Shown: positions 7,492-16,616 of the stretch, piece by piece | Layout: every line of letters begins with the position of its first letter | How positions within the stretch are numbered: the stretch's first letter is position 1 | Assembly: GCF_003477995.1 (NCBI RefSeq) | Contig: NZ_QUEM01000001.1 | Location: 124,001-188,000, forward strand | Origin: Bacteroides sp. OF04-15BH | GTDB lineage: Bacteria; Bacteroidota; Bacteroidia; Bacteroidales; Bacteroidaceae | Direction of reading: 5' to 3' | Length of the DNA stretch: 64,000 nt | Translations under genes and position numbers: made by a program | The notes under the pieces: generated by a model | What the model was told of the DNA's origin: nothing | Databases searched by the model: none | Seen by the model: only the letters and a program-made list of their open reading frames with translations

Positions 7492-7730
7492 TTCTTTGGG
7501 GCGGGCAGGCGCATGGAAAGGGGATTCGGGCGCTTTCGCGGGGTGTTTTTTGTCATTCGTTTTTTATGGGGGAAACATGAAAAACGGCAAAAGAGAACTT
7601 CCGGAGGCTTTTCTTCTTTGTTTATATTTTTTACGTTCTTCGTTTTCGGGCTCTTTTTTTTGTGTATTTATGGCGCTTCACCCGATAAATATCCGTATTT
7701 TTATGCTCGAAAAATAAGAATATAGCTATT
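7492..7730. other. intergenic stretch before radA, no gene seen
   Basis: It opens G-rich (7498-7545) and becomes T-rich. Two short overlapping frames here have the composition of non-coding DNA and no family resemblance. No TAnnTTTG box for radA was found, so its promoter is unassigned. Confidence 0.5.
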
Positions 7731-9155
7731 ATGGCAAAAGAAAAGACGGTGTACGTTTGTGAAAAATGCGGTCAGGAGTCTCCCAAGTGGGTGGGCAAGT
7801 GTCCTTCATGCGGTGCCTGGAACACCTTTAAGGAGTTTCGGGTGCGGAAAGAGTCGTCGGCTTCGCTGGCTGCCGGCTCCTATGGAGGACTGTCGGCTCT
7901 TCCGGCATCCGGCAGTGTACGTGTGCGCCCGCTGGCGGTCGGTGAGATTGATTCCTGTGCGGAGCCTCGTCTGGATATGGGCGACGGAGAGCTGAACCGG
8001 GTGCTGGGCGGTGGTCTGGTTCCGGGATCGCTGGTCCTGTTGGGCGGTGAGCCGGGTATCGGAAAATCCACGCTGGTGCTTCAGACCGTGTTGCGCATGC
8101 CCCAGCGCCGGGTGCTTTATGTCAGTGGCGAGGAGAGTGCCCGACAGATCAAGTTGCGTGCCGACCGTCTGGTCAGTACCCAGCCTGCGGGGGGACAGGA
8201 CTTGTTGGCCTCGTCCTCGTGTATGATTGTCTGCGAAACCTTGTTGGAGCAGATCTTCCTGCACATCAAGAACGAGCAGCCGGGGCTGGTCATCATTGAT
8301 TCCATCCAGACCATCATGACCGAGGCGGTGGATTCTTCGCCCGGAAGCATCACGCAGGTGCGCGAGTGTGCGGCGGCTCTGCTGAAGTTTGCCAAACAAA
8401 GCAATATTCCCGTCATTCTGATCGGCCATATTAATAAGGAAGGAACTCTGGCCGGTCCGAAGGTGTTGGAGCATATCGTGGATGCCGTGCTTCAGTTCGA
8501 GGGCGACCAGCATTATATGTACCGCATTTTGCGCAGTATCAAGAACCGATTCGGAAGCACAGCCGAACTGGGTATTTATGAAATGCGGCAGACGGGACTG
8601 CGCCCGGTGAGCAATCCGTCGGAACTGCTGCTCACCGAAGACCATGAAGGCATGAGCGGAGTGGCCATCTCTTCGGCCATTGAAGGCATCCGGCCGTTCC
8701 TGATCGAAACCCAGGCGCTGGTCAGTACAGCCGCCTACGGAACCCCTCAGCGTTCGTCCACCGGATTCGACCTGCGCCGCCTGAACATGCTGCTGGCCGT
8801 GCTGGAAAAGCGTGTCGGTTTCAAACTGGCCCAGAAGGACGTGTTCCTGAATATTGCCGGCGGACTGCGGGTGAACGACCCCGCCATCGACCTATCGGTC
8901 ATTGCCGCGGTGCTGAGCAGTAATGTAGACACCGGTATCGAGTCAGGTGTATGTATGGCCGGCGAGGTGGGACTGAGTGGAGAAATCCGTCCCGTGAACC
9001 GCATTGAGCAACGCATTGCCGAGGCCGAGAAACTGGGATTCAACCGGATGATTGTGCCGCGTTCCAATCTTCAGGGATTCGACTATAAGAAGATGAAGAT
9101 AGAGCTGGTGCCGGTGCGCAAGGTGGAAGAAGCCCTGCGTGCGCTGTTCGGATAA
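7731..9155 (+). CDS. radA: DNA repair protein RadA (Sms)
   Basis: The protein has 474 residues, slightly longer than the usual 450-460. Domains in order: a C4 zinc finger (Cys10, 13, 24, 27), a RecA-like ATPase with Walker A GEPGIGKST near residue 106, the RadA-specific KNRFGS motif near residue 275, and a C-terminal Lon-protease-like domain (residues about 300-474) without a peptidase role. RadA is a cytoplasmic helicase that drives branch migration in recombinational repair. The next gene starts 55 bases downstream on the same strand. Confidence 0.97.
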   Translation: MAKEKTVYVCEKCGQESPKWVGKCPSCGAWNTFKEFRVRKESSASLAAGSYGGLSALPASGSVRVRPLAVGEIDSCAEPRLDMGDGELNRVLGGGLVPGSLVLLGGEPGIGKSTLVLQTVLRMPQRRVLYVSGEESARQIKLRADRLVSTQPAGGQDLLASSSCMIVCETLLEQIFLHIKNEQPGLVIIDSIQTIMTEAVDSSPGSITQVRECAAALLKFAKQSNIPVILIGHINKEGTLAGPKVLEHIVDAVLQFEGDQHYMYRILRSIKNRFGSTAELGIYEMRQTGLRPVSNPSELLLTEDHEGMSGVAISSAIEGIRPFLIETQALVSTAAYGTPQRSSTGFDLRRLNMLLAVLEKRVGFKLAQKDVFLNIAGGLRVNDPAIDLSVIAAVLSSNVDTGIESGVCMAGEVGLSGEIRPVNRIEQRIAEAEKLGFNRMIVPRSNLQGFDYKKMKIELVPVRKVEEALRALFG

Positions 9156-9210
9156 GAAGCTCCGCTCTATACCTTATTATATAATAGAACAAAAAGAAAC
9201 AGGAAAAACA

Positions 9211-10887
9211 ATGATACATGAATTTCAATTGCGGGCTTTGCCCGAGCAGGCCTATAACGAGCAGGCTGTGCGCCGCTTTGTGGCCCGCGAGAAAGGACTC
9301 GATGAACGGACCATCCAGGGGGTACGCATTCTGAAGAAAAGCATTGACGCCCGTCAGCGCACCATCTACATTAACCTGAAGGTGCGGGTTTACATCAACG
9401 AGCAGCCTACGGATGAGGCTTATGTGCCTACGGAATATCAGAATGTGGAAGGCCGTCGCCGTGTGATTGTGGTGGGTGCCGGTCCCGGAGGACTTTTTGC
9501 GGCTCTGCGTCTGATAGAGTTGGGCTATTGCCCGATTGTGGTGGAGCGTGGAAAGAATGTGCGCGACCGGAAACTGGATCTGGCCCGCATCTCGCGCGAG
9601 CATAAGGTAGATCCCGAGAGCAATTACAGTTTCGGAGAAGGAGGAGCCGGTGCCTATTCCGACGGCAAACTCTACACCCGAAGCAAGAAACGCGGCAGTG
9701 TGGATAAGATTCTGAATGTGTTCTGTCAGCATGGAGCCAGTACGGCTATTCTGTCGGACGCCCATCCGCATATCGGAACAGATAAGTTGCCCCGCGTCAT
9801 CGAGAATATGCGCAACACCATCCTGCAATGCGGAGGTGAGGTGCATTTTGAAACCCGCATGGACCGCCTGATTGTGCACGAAGGCAAGGTGGAAGGTATC
9901 GAAACCCACGCCGGACGGATTTTCAAGGGACCGGTCATTCTGGCCACCGGCCATTCGGCCCGTGATGTGTATCGCCATCTGTTCCGTCAGGGCATCCCGG
10001 TCGAGGCCAAAGGACTGGCCGTGGGAGTGCGTCTGGAGCATCCTTCCAAGCTGATTGACCAGATACAGTATCACAATAAGAACGGCCGCGGAAAATACCT
10101 GCCCGCAGCCGAATACAGTTTTGTGACGCAGGTGGACGGACGCGGTGTGTACAGCTTCTGTATGTGTCCCGGAGGATTCATTGTGCCGGCGGCCAGCGGT
10201 CCGCAGCAGATTGTGGTCAACGGTATGTCGCCCAGCAATCGCGGTTCGCAGTGGAGCAACTCCGGTATGGTGGTAGAACTGCATCCCGAGGACTTGCAGG
10301 AGGCATCCATGCACCGTTTTATGAAGGAATATGTGCACAGCATCGAGGCTCCTGAGTGCGGCAGTCTGAAAGACATTCTGCATTATTGTGATCCGGAATC
10401 GGTGTGGAACGGAGCGCCTGAGGAGCATCCTCTGGCACTGCTTTACTTTCAGGAAGCCATTGAGCGCCAGAACTGGGTGCAGGGACAATACCGTCAGACG
10501 GCACCGGCGCAGCGCATGGCCGACTTCGTGAACCGCAAGTTGAGTTACGATCTGCCGCGCAGTTCCTATTCGCCGGGACTGATTTCTTCGCCGTTGCATT
10601 TCTGGATGCCGGAATTCATTTCCGGACGGTTGGCGCGCGGATTCCAGAACTTCGGCCGGAGCAGCCGCGGTTTCCTGACCAACGAAGCCGTGATGATAGC
10701 GGTAGAGAGCCGTACGTCGGCACCGGTACGTATCGTCCGTAATGCCGAGACCTTGCAGCACATCACCGTGGAAGGACTTTTCCCTTGTGGCGAAGGAGCC
10801 GGATATGCCGGAGGTATCGTTTCGGCCGGTATCGACGGCGAACGTTGTGCCGAGGCCGTAGCGGCTTATCTGGGCGGTCAGTCCTGA
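9211..10887 (+). CDS. FAD-dependent oxidoreductase (COG2509-like)
   Basis: ATG at 9211 is chosen because the upstream in-frame GTG-type start overlaps radA and would add unrelated residues; this gives 558 residues. An N-terminal region of about 80 residues precedes the Rossmann motif VVVGAGPGGL near residue 85. The C-terminal FAD motif GLFPCGEGAGYAGGIVSAG is near residue 525. The layout matches a widespread family of uncharacterised FAD-dependent dehydrogenases. A NAD(P)H-linked electron-transfer role is likely, but the substrate is unknown. It probably shares a transcript with radA and ends at the hairpin at 10929. Confidence 0.88.
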   Translation: MIHEFQLRALPEQAYNEQAVRRFVAREKGLDERTIQGVRILKKSIDARQRTIYINLKVRVYINEQPTDEAYVPTEYQNVEGRRRVIVVGAGPGGLFAALRLIELGYCPIVVERGKNVRDRKLDLARISREHKVDPESNYSFGEGGAGAYSDGKLYTRSKKRGSVDKILNVFCQHGASTAILSDAHPHIGTDKLPRVIENMRNTILQCGGEVHFETRMDRLIVHEGKVEGIETHAGRIFKGPVILATGHSARDVYRHLFRQGIPVEAKGLAVGVRLEHPSKLIDQIQYHNKNGRGKYLPAAEYSFVTQVDGRGVYSFCMCPGGFIVPAASGPQQIVVNGMSPSNRGSQWSNSGMVVELHPEDLQEASMHRFMKEYVHSIEAPECGSLKDILHYCDPESVWNGAPEEHPLALLYFQEAIERQNWVQGQYRQTAPAQRMADFVNRKLSYDLPRSSYSPGLISSPLHFWMPEFISGRLARGFQNFGRSSRGFLTNEAVMIAVESRTSAPVRIVRNAETLQHITVEGLFPCGEGAGYAGGIVSAGIDGERCAEAVAAYLGGQS

Positions 10888-10928
10888 GGGCAGAAGCCTG
10901 TGACTCGACGAATACCAATAATACAATA

Positions 10929-11006
10929 AATCGGGCATCCCCCTCTTCCCGTAAATCTGTCTGTTGAGATTTTCATGGAAAGAGGGGGATGCCCGATTGT
11001 TTTTTC
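10929..11006. terminator. bidirectional terminator between convergent genes
   Basis: A 19-base perfect stem (10929-10947 with 10980-10998, containing GGGCATCCCCCTCTT) has a 32-base loop and a T-run on the right. It serves the oxidoreductase gene on the plus strand and possibly the barrel gene on the minus strand. Confidence 0.8.
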
Positions 11007-11025
11007 GGAGAGACCCCGTTTGGTT

Positions 11026-11736
11026 TTAGAAATCCAGTCCGATGCTGGCGGTAAAGCATCCGGTGCGGATACGTCCGTCAAAATCGTCATAGTTATAATC
11101 GTGGAAATCCTTGGCGGCAATGTTGTTCATACCGATATCGTAGCAGAAATCCAGATAGAAGTTCTGGAAAGCCATGCCCAGACCGATACGGAATCCGGCG
11201 TCGAAGCGCTTCAGATACTGGTCTGAGAAAGGGTTTTCCTTGATGCGCTGCTCATAGAGCTTTACATTGCCTGCGACACCGCAAGCCAGGAAACCGCCGA
11301 AATAAGGCTGGACAGTCAGATCATCGAAACCCACATCGGCCTTGTATTTGAATACCAGCGGCAGCTCCAGATACTTCAGATTATAGGTTTTGCGCTCTAC
11401 ATCCGGAGTTGCCTCGAATTTGGCACCTTTTTCAGAATAGAGCAGTCCGGTCTCAAAATACAGCGGTACGGTGCGTCCCACCCGGTTACCAAAGACAATG
11501 CCCGCATTGATGAGCGACAGCGGTTTGGTTTCCGGTCCGTTTTCAAAACCGCGATGGTAGAAGCGTGGCACATTCAGGCCCACACGAATGCCAAAATAGC
11601 TGCTGCGGTCGTAATTATACCAGCGACGGGCACTGATGCCTTCGGCATGCACTGCACTTCCGTTTGCTCCCCCGAATCCCAGTCCGGCCGGAAGCAGACA
11701 GAGCAGAAACAGAAAAGAAAATATTTTTTTTGTCAT
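11026..11736 (-). CDS. outer-membrane beta-barrel protein (PorT-like fold)
   Basis: The protein has 236 residues with a cleavable signal peptide (hydrophobic 5-25). The mature part has alternating amphipathic strands, aromatic girdle residues and a terminal Phe (SIGLDF), as expected of an eight-to-ten-stranded barrel of the porin family common in Bacteroidetes. The repeated pattern of YFETGLLYSEKGAKF and LELPLVFKY is typical of the outer membrane beta-barrel domain. It has its own promoter at 11772 and shares the upstream region with the divergent thrA. No partner gene points to a cargo. Confidence 0.85.
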   Translation of the reverse strand: MTKKIFSFLFLLCLLPAGLGFGGANGSAVHAEGISARRWYNYDRSSYFGIRVGLNVPRFYHRGFENGPETKPLSLINAGIVFGNRVGRTVPLYFETGLLYSEKGAKFEATPDVERKTYNLKYLELPLVFKYKADVGFDDLTVQPYFGGFLACGVAGNVKLYEQRIKENPFSDQYLKRFDAGFRIGLGMAFQNFYLDFCYDIGMNNIAAKDFHDYNYDDFDGRIRTGCFTASIGLDF

Positions 11737-11771
11737 ATCCTTATCTCGTTTATAGCGTTGGTTTGCATGAA

Positions 11772-11779
11772 CAAAAGTA
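11772..11779 (-). promoter_or_regulatory. -7 box for the barrel gene
   Basis: TACTTTTG on the minus strand gives a leader of about 32 bases. Confidence 0.6.
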
Positions 11780-11821
11780 CAATTTTTTTTGGGAACATCT
11801 TTCTTTTAGAGAAATAATTAC

Positions 11822-11829
11822 TATTTTTG
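11822..11829 (+). promoter_or_regulatory. -7 box for thrA
   Basis: TATTTTTG predicts a start near 11833 and a leader of about 83 bases that contains a short ORF. Confidence 0.6.
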
Positions 11830-11874
11830 TTCTAATAATAACGTACATTGCGGGCAGAGCCGCTACATCATTTT

Positions 11875-11919
11875 ATGAACACGACAGGCAGCCCGAAAAT
11901 AATAATTGACAGCAAATGA
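11875..11919 (+). CDS. putative 14-residue leader peptide of thrA
   Basis: The ORF reads MNTTGSPKIIIDSK and its TGA overlaps the thrA ATG as ATGA. Two Thr and three consecutive Ile codons are suggestive, because Thr and Ile are end products of the pathway thrA feeds. A GC stem (CGGGC near 11849 with GCCCG near 11891) could enclose the leader start. No terminator fits between leader and gene, so classical attenuation is unlikely and translational coupling is possible. Chance occurrence cannot be excluded. Confidence 0.35.
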   Translation: MNTTGSPKIIIDSK

Positions 11920-14351
11920 AAGTACTGAAATTTGGAGGAACCTCAGTCGGTTCCGTGGAAAGTATCTTAAACGTAAAGAAAATTGTCGAGGGACAATCGG
12001 AACCGGTGATTGTGGTTGTCTCGGCTCTGGGAGGAGTTACCGACAAGTTGATTCACACTTCACAGTTGGCTGTATCCGGCAATCTGGATTACAAGAAGTC
12101 TTTTATGGAACTGACCGACCGTCATTATCAGATGATTGACCAGATTATTCCTGCCGGTCCTCGCAAGGAGATGCTTCTTTCTATTGTCAATGCTTTGTTT
12201 GAAGAGCTGCACAGCATTTATCAGGGTGTTTATCTGATAAAGGATTTGTCTGCCAAGACGCAGGATATGATTGTAAGCTATGGAGAGCGTATTTCTTCGA
12301 ATATCATATCAGTGCTCATCACCGGTTCGGTGTGGTACGATTCCCGTACATTCATCAAGACCGAGGTGCGCGGAGGACGCCGCCTGCTGGCTTCGGAAGA
12401 AACCAACCGTCTGATTGGAGAAACCTTCGGTAAGTTGCCGAAGATTGCGCTTGTTCCGGGATTCATCTCCAGCGATGTGGAGTCGGGCGAGACCACCAAT
12501 CTGGGACGAGGCGGTTCTGACTATACGGCTTCTATTCTGGCTGCCGCGCTTGATGCTTCTGTTCTGGAGATATGGACCGATGTGGATGGCTTCATGACTG
12601 CCGATCCGAAAGTCATCTCTACAGCATATACCATTAATGAGTTGAGCTATGTGGAGGCCATGGAGCTTTGTAACTTCGGTGCCAAAGTGGTCTATCCGCC
12701 GACCATTTATCCGGTTTGCGTCAAGAATATCCCGATCTGGGTAAAGAATACTTTCAAGCCCGAAGCACCGGGAACCATTATCAAGAAAGAAGTGGAGCGC
12801 GACCGTACCGGTAAACCGATTTGCGGTATTTCGAGCATTAACAATACTTCGCTCATCTTTGTTTCCGGTTTGTCAATGGTGGGTGTGATTGGTGTGAACC
12901 AGCGCATTTTCTCGGCATTGGCCAATAACGGAATCAGTGTGTTCATGGTGGCGCAGACTTCTTCCGAGAGCAGTACCTCTATCGGTGTGCGTGACGAGGA
13001 TGTGGAAAAGGCATGCCATGTGCTGGATGAGGAGTTTGCCAAGGAAATCCAGACCGGAGCCATGTTCCCGATGCAGGCCAGCAGCGGACTGGCTACCGTG
13101 GCCGTAGTGGGCGAGAGCATGAAGAATGTGTCGGGAGTGGCCGGAAAGCTGTTCGGTACATTAGGACGCAACGGTATTAATGTTATTGCCTGTGCGCAGG
13201 GCGTTTCGCAGACCAACATTTCCTTTGTCGTAGAATCGGCTTATTTGAGAAAGACGCTGAATGTGATTCACGACAGCTTCTTCCTGTCCGAATACCGCGT
13301 GCTGAACCTCTTCCTGTGTGGAGTGGGTACTGTGGGAGGCAGCCTGATTGAGCAGATTGCCGCTCAGCGCGAAAAACTGATGAAGGAAAAGGGACTCAAG
13401 CTCAATGTGGTGGGTATCGCCAGCAGCCGTAATGCGCTGTTCGACCGCAAGGGACTTTCGCTTACCGACTACAAGGAGCGTTTGCGCGCTTCTGCGCCCA
13501 GCACCTTGCAGCACCTGCGTGATGAAATCATCAATATGAACATCTTTAACTCCGTGTTCGTGGACTGCACCGCAAGCGCCGAGGTCGCTTCTTTGTATCA
13601 GGATTTGCTGGAGCACAACATTTCGGTGGTGGCTGCCAATAAAGTGGCTGCTTCTTCCGATTATGCCAGCTATTCCCGTCTGAAACATACGGCCTTCCAG
13701 CGCGGAGTGAAGTATCTGTTTGAAACCAACGTGGGAGCCGGTCTGCCGATTATCCGCACGCTGAACGACTTGCGCAACAGTGGTGATAAGATTCTCCGCA
13801 TAGAAGCCGTATTGAGCGGTACGTTGAATTTCATCTTCAATAAGATTTCGCGCGAGATTCCTTTCAGTAAGACCGTACAGATGGCCAAGGAGGAAGGTTA
13901 CAGCGAACCGGATCCACGAATTGACTTGAGCGGAAAGGATGTTATCCGCAAGTTGGTTATCCTGACCCGTGAATCGGGCTATCAGATTGAACAGGAGGAT
14001 GTAGAGGCTCATCTCTTCATTCCGGACGAACTGTTCCAGGGTTCTGTTGAAGAGTTTTGGGCAAAACTTCCTTCATTGGATGCTGAGTTCGAGGAAAAAC
14101 GTCAGCAGCTGGAGGCCGAAAACAAGCGCTGGCGTTTTGTGGCGAAGTATGAGAACGGAAAGGGCTCTGTTTCGCTTTGCGCTGTAGACCGCAGTCATCC
14201 GTTCTATTCCCTGGAGGGTTCAAATAATGTGGTATTGCTGACTACGGAACGCTACAATGAGTATCCGATGATTATTCAGGGCTATGGAGCCGGAGCGAGT
14301 GTTACGGCTGCCGGAGTATTTGCCGATATCATGAGTATTGCCAATATTTAA
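11916..14351 (+). CDS. thrA: bifunctional aspartate kinase / homoserine dehydrogenase
   Basis: The 811-residue length is as expected for the fused enzyme. The N-terminal aspartokinase starts with KFGGTSVG at residues 4-11. ACT regulatory domains occupy about 310-460 (FVSGLSMVGVIGV and TVAVVGESMKNVSG). A homoserine dehydrogenase domain starts near 465 with the NAD(P) motif FLCGVGTVGGSL and has the KVAASSDYASY and GAGLPIIRTLNDLRNSGD motifs. It catalyses the first and third steps from aspartate to threonine and methionine in the cytoplasm. The ACT domains suggest allosteric feedback. It is monocistronic, with a strong terminator. Confidence 0.97.
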   Translation: MKVLKFGGTSVGSVESILNVKKIVEGQSEPVIVVVSALGGVTDKLIHTSQLAVSGNLDYKKSFMELTDRHYQMIDQIIPAGPRKEMLLSIVNALFEELHSIYQGVYLIKDLSAKTQDMIVSYGERISSNIISVLITGSVWYDSRTFIKTEVRGGRRLLASEETNRLIGETFGKLPKIALVPGFISSDVESGETTNLGRGGSDYTASILAAALDASVLEIWTDVDGFMTADPKVISTAYTINELSYVEAMELCNFGAKVVYPPTIYPVCVKNIPIWVKNTFKPEAPGTIIKKEVERDRTGKPICGISSINNTSLIFVSGLSMVGVIGVNQRIFSALANNGISVFMVAQTSSESSTSIGVRDEDVEKACHVLDEEFAKEIQTGAMFPMQASSGLATVAVVGESMKNVSGVAGKLFGTLGRNGINVIACAQGVSQTNISFVVESAYLRKTLNVIHDSFFLSEYRVLNLFLCGVGTVGGSLIEQIAAQREKLMKEKGLKLNVVGIASSRNALFDRKGLSLTDYKERLRASAPSTLQHLRDEIINMNIFNSVFVDCTASAEVASLYQDLLEHNISVVAANKVAASSDYASYSRLKHTAFQRGVKYLFETNVGAGLPIIRTLNDLRNSGDKILRIEAVLSGTLNFIFNKISREIPFSKTVQMAKEEGYSEPDPRIDLSGKDVIRKLVILTRESGYQIEQEDVEAHLFIPDELFQGSVEEFWAKLPSLDAEFEEKRQQLEAENKRWRFVAKYENGKGSVSLCAVDRSHPFYSLEGSNNVVLLTTERYNEYPMIIQGYGAGASVTAAGVFADIMSIANI

Positions 14352-14360
14352 TCAGTTATA

Positions 14361-14420
14361 GAAAAGGAAACCGCCTTGCCAAAATCCCTTCACAGGATTG
14401 GCAAGGCGGTTTCCTTTTTC
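14361..14420 (+). terminator. thrA terminator
   Basis: A long stem (GAAAAGGAAACCGCCTTGCC paired with its complement from 14398) has an inner AATCC/GGATT extension and a T5 run. Confidence 0.85.
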
Positions 14421-14534
14421 ATTGTGGGGAACTGTTGGATTGGAAAATGCTTTTCCAGAACTCTTTCTTTCGGTTCTATTGCCGAGGACAGACGCTTTCT
14501 TTGTTTTTGTCTGGTAACTGTAAACGCAACAGTT

Positions 14535-14542
14535 TACCTTTG
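14535..14542 (+). promoter_or_regulatory. isolated TAnnTTTG box facing the sialidase 3' end
   Basis: TACCTTTG follows a small inverted repeat (GTAAAC/GTTTAC). It would drive RNA antisense to the end of the sialidase gene. No gene follows it on this strand, and it may be fortuitous. Confidence 0.25.
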
Positions 14543-14620
14543 CATCTGGCCGGCAGCGACCGATGGTCCTGAAGTGTTTTCCTTGATCTATGCAGATTCC
14601 CGTATTCTTTTTGAGCGGAT

Positions 14621-15901
14621 TTACTTCATGGAATACTTGCCGGAAGTAATATCTTCCACGCTCAGAGTTTTATAAACCATGTTATAATAGCCCGGCTCTT
14701 CCTCATAGAAAAATCCGATTTTCTTGTCCTTCTGGATGCAGAACGTAGAGTAGCCCGAACCGGCATGAGTAACCAGATAAGACCCCTCCCAGTTAGAAGC
14801 CAAGGCTTTTGGAGTGGCATAATCCGCCTCGCTCTCCAGAGCCTTGTAGTAGATGGTTACTTCGGCACGGTTTTCTGCTGCCGGGAGTGACTGGATGATC
14901 AGGTCCACTTCTTTGCCGTCACTGTTGCGTATGGCCTTGAAGATACCCACTTCACCGTTGGTGGCGTTGGCTCCGGTTTTGATTCCTCCCGGACAGTCGT
15001 GTGAGGCAACCACTTCGCCCCAGCTTCCGGTGGCTTTCTTCTTATTCTTGTAAGAGAAGATGTTGTAGAACCGTCCGTATCCCTTACGGCTGCTCAGCAA
15101 AACATCACCGTTAGGCAACTCCTCGCACTTTGGTTCGTCTCCCTTAGGAGCCGGTGACTGGTTCACGTCGCCAAGCACTTTCCATTCCTTACCGAAGTTG
15201 TCGCTATAGATTACATAGTTTCCTCCGTCGGTACACAAGGCGGCATAGATACGTTTGTATTTTCCTTTTTTTATCTGTTTGGACTGGCAAATCTTGCCCG
15301 AACCGATAAAGAGTTTTTTGATCGGGCCTTGCTCGCGTTGGTCAAAAAGACTGTAAATATCCTCGGTGATGTCTTCGGGAGCCGACCAAGTCATTCCTTC
15401 ATCCTTACTATACAAGCGTGCTGCGCGCAGCGGGTTTTCGCGGGTCGAGTTCCAGTAAGTCACGTTTCCGGTGCAGCACATCAGCAGGATATCGCCGCTT
15501 TTGCTGTCAGCCAGTGTGGCGGCGTCTCCATATCCGCAGGCCGGATCGTTTTTGACACCATTTCCTTTCACGATATCAAACTGTTCCGACCAGGTTTTTC
15601 CGTTGTCATCGCTATATTTACCGACAATATCAATCTGTCCGAAACCGATGTCTGCGCCGCAGTAACGATAGTCCGACATGGCGATGAGGCGCCCTTTGGG
15701 AGTAGACAAGATTGCCGGTATACGATAAGGAATACCTTTTGCATCGGGAGTATGGAACAGGCAGATGGAGTGAGTGTCTGTGTGCTGCTCCAGATTTTGA
15801 GCCATGACTTTTTCATGACGAGGGTTTTCTGAATTGAATGCTTGCGCTGAGAGCGTGACCGTTCCCAACAGGAAAGCAGAAAGTAAGAGTCTTGATTTCA
15901 T
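14621..15901 (-). CDS. secreted exo-alpha-sialidase (GH33)
   Basis: The ATG at 15901 gives 426 residues with a signal peptide (MKSRLLLSAFLLGTVTLSAQA). A longer reading would run upstream past the promoter box. The RIP motif YRIPAI holds the first Arg of the triad (Arg60). The likely acid/base Asp is in YCGADIGFGQ near residue 84. Asp boxes occur at SDDNGKTW (97-104) and in related form at SKDEGMTWS and SDNFGKEWK. GH33 enzymes release terminal sialic acid from host glycans in the periplasm or outside the cell. There is no sialate transport or catabolic gene nearby. Confidence 0.94.
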   Translation of the reverse strand: MKSRLLLSAFLLGTVTLSAQAFNSENPRHEKVMAQNLEQHTDTHSICLFHTPDAKGIPYRIPAILSTPKGRLIAMSDYRYCGADIGFGQIDIVGKYSDDNGKTWSEQFDIVKGNGVKNDPACGYGDAATLADSKSGDILLMCCTGNVTYWNSTRENPLRAARLYSKDEGMTWSAPEDITEDIYSLFDQREQGPIKKLFIGSGKICQSKQIKKGKYKRIYAALCTDGGNYVIYSDNFGKEWKVLGDVNQSPAPKGDEPKCEELPNGDVLLSSRKGYGRFYNIFSYKNKKKATGSWGEVVASHDCPGGIKTGANATNGEVGIFKAIRNSDGKEVDLIIQSLPAAENRAEVTIYYKALESEADYATPKALASNWEGSYLVTHAGSGYSTFCIQKDKKIGFFYEEEPGYYNMVYKTLSVEDITSGKYSMK

Positions 15902-15931
15902 CAGATGTAACAAATAATAGTGAATGATGAA

Positions 15932-15939
15932 CAAATATA
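15932..15939 (-). promoter_or_regulatory. -7 box for the sialidase gene
   Basis: TATATTTG on the minus strand gives a leader of about 27 bases and rules out the longer upstream reading of the gene. Confidence 0.6.
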
Positions 15940-16037
15940 CAATAAAAAAACTCCGGTCCGAAATAATGGAACGGAGTTTTTGAATATTTCTTGAACTTCT
16001 TTTGTCTGCAAAAGCCGAAACGCAGGAGACTTTTTCT

Positions 16038-16613
16038 TTAAAAAAGCAGAAAACCTGCCACTCCGGCACTGCAAATCAGCAGGATAGGATTGATCTTGTA
16101 AACGTATGTGCCGATAAATGTGGTGACAAAGATAAAGATGCTGATGTAGAATTGCCACGGAGTGTCTGAGGTTCCGAAATTCTCACGGTTCAGCAACAGC
16201 AAGGCTGCTGCGGCTATCAGGCCGATTACAGCCGGGCGCAAGCCGAGAAAGATATTTTCCACAATGGGGTGGTTCTTGAATTTCAGCAGGAACTTGCTGA
16301 TGAGCAGCATGAGGATGAACGAAGGCAGCACCACGGCAAAGGTGGCTGTTGCGCTTCCCACAACTCCCATGGCATGACTGTATCCGGCATTGACCAGACT
16401 GGTGTAGCCCACGTATGTAGCCGAGTTGATGCCGATAGGACCGGGAGTCATCTGGCTGATGGCGACGATATCGGTAAACTGTCCCATGGTGAGCCAATTA
16501 TATCGTGTGACCACTTCGCCCTGAATCATGGAGATCATGGCATATCCTCCGCCAAATCCGAACAAACCTATTTTGAAGAAGGTATAAAACAGTTTTAAAA
16601 GAAGTATGATCAT
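16038..16613 (-). CDS. chromate transporter family, second half-size subunit
   Basis: This is a 191-residue hydrophobic protein of the CHR family with the N-terminal motif FGFGGGYAMI and the following QGEVV segment. The internal motif MTPGPIGINSATYVGY matches the conserved proline-glycine stretch of ChrA. Short CHR proteins occur as adjacent pairs that together equal one long ChrA. The gene begins 3 bases after its partner, so the two are co-translated and probably form a heterodimer. Chromate/sulfate antiport is the textbook role; the true anion in a gut anaerobe is uncertain. Confidence 0.88.
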   Translation of the reverse strand: MIILLLKLFYTFFKIGLFGFGGGYAMISMIQGEVVTRYNWLTMGQFTDIVAISQMTPGPIGINSATYVGYTSLVNAGYSHAMGVVGSATATFAVVLPSFILMLLISKFLLKFKNHPIVENIFLGLRPAVIGLIAAAALLLLNRENFGTSDTPWQFYISIFIFVTTFIGTYVYKINPILLICSAGVAGFLLF

Positions 16614-16616
16614 AAG

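Noticed and set aside
7382..7725. Two overlapping frames of 99 and 111 codons before radA
   Set aside because: They are rich in Phe/Leu/Ser from T-rich DNA, cross the FNR-like palindrome and RNA B promoter, and resemble nothing known.
9040..10938. A 632-codon open frame antisense to the FAD oxidoreductase gene
   Set aside because: It mirrors the codon pattern of the real gene, has no family motif or start signal, and spans a terminator.
14376..14675. A 99-codon plus-strand frame after thrA
   Set aside because: It begins inside the thrA terminator stem and has no recognisable features.
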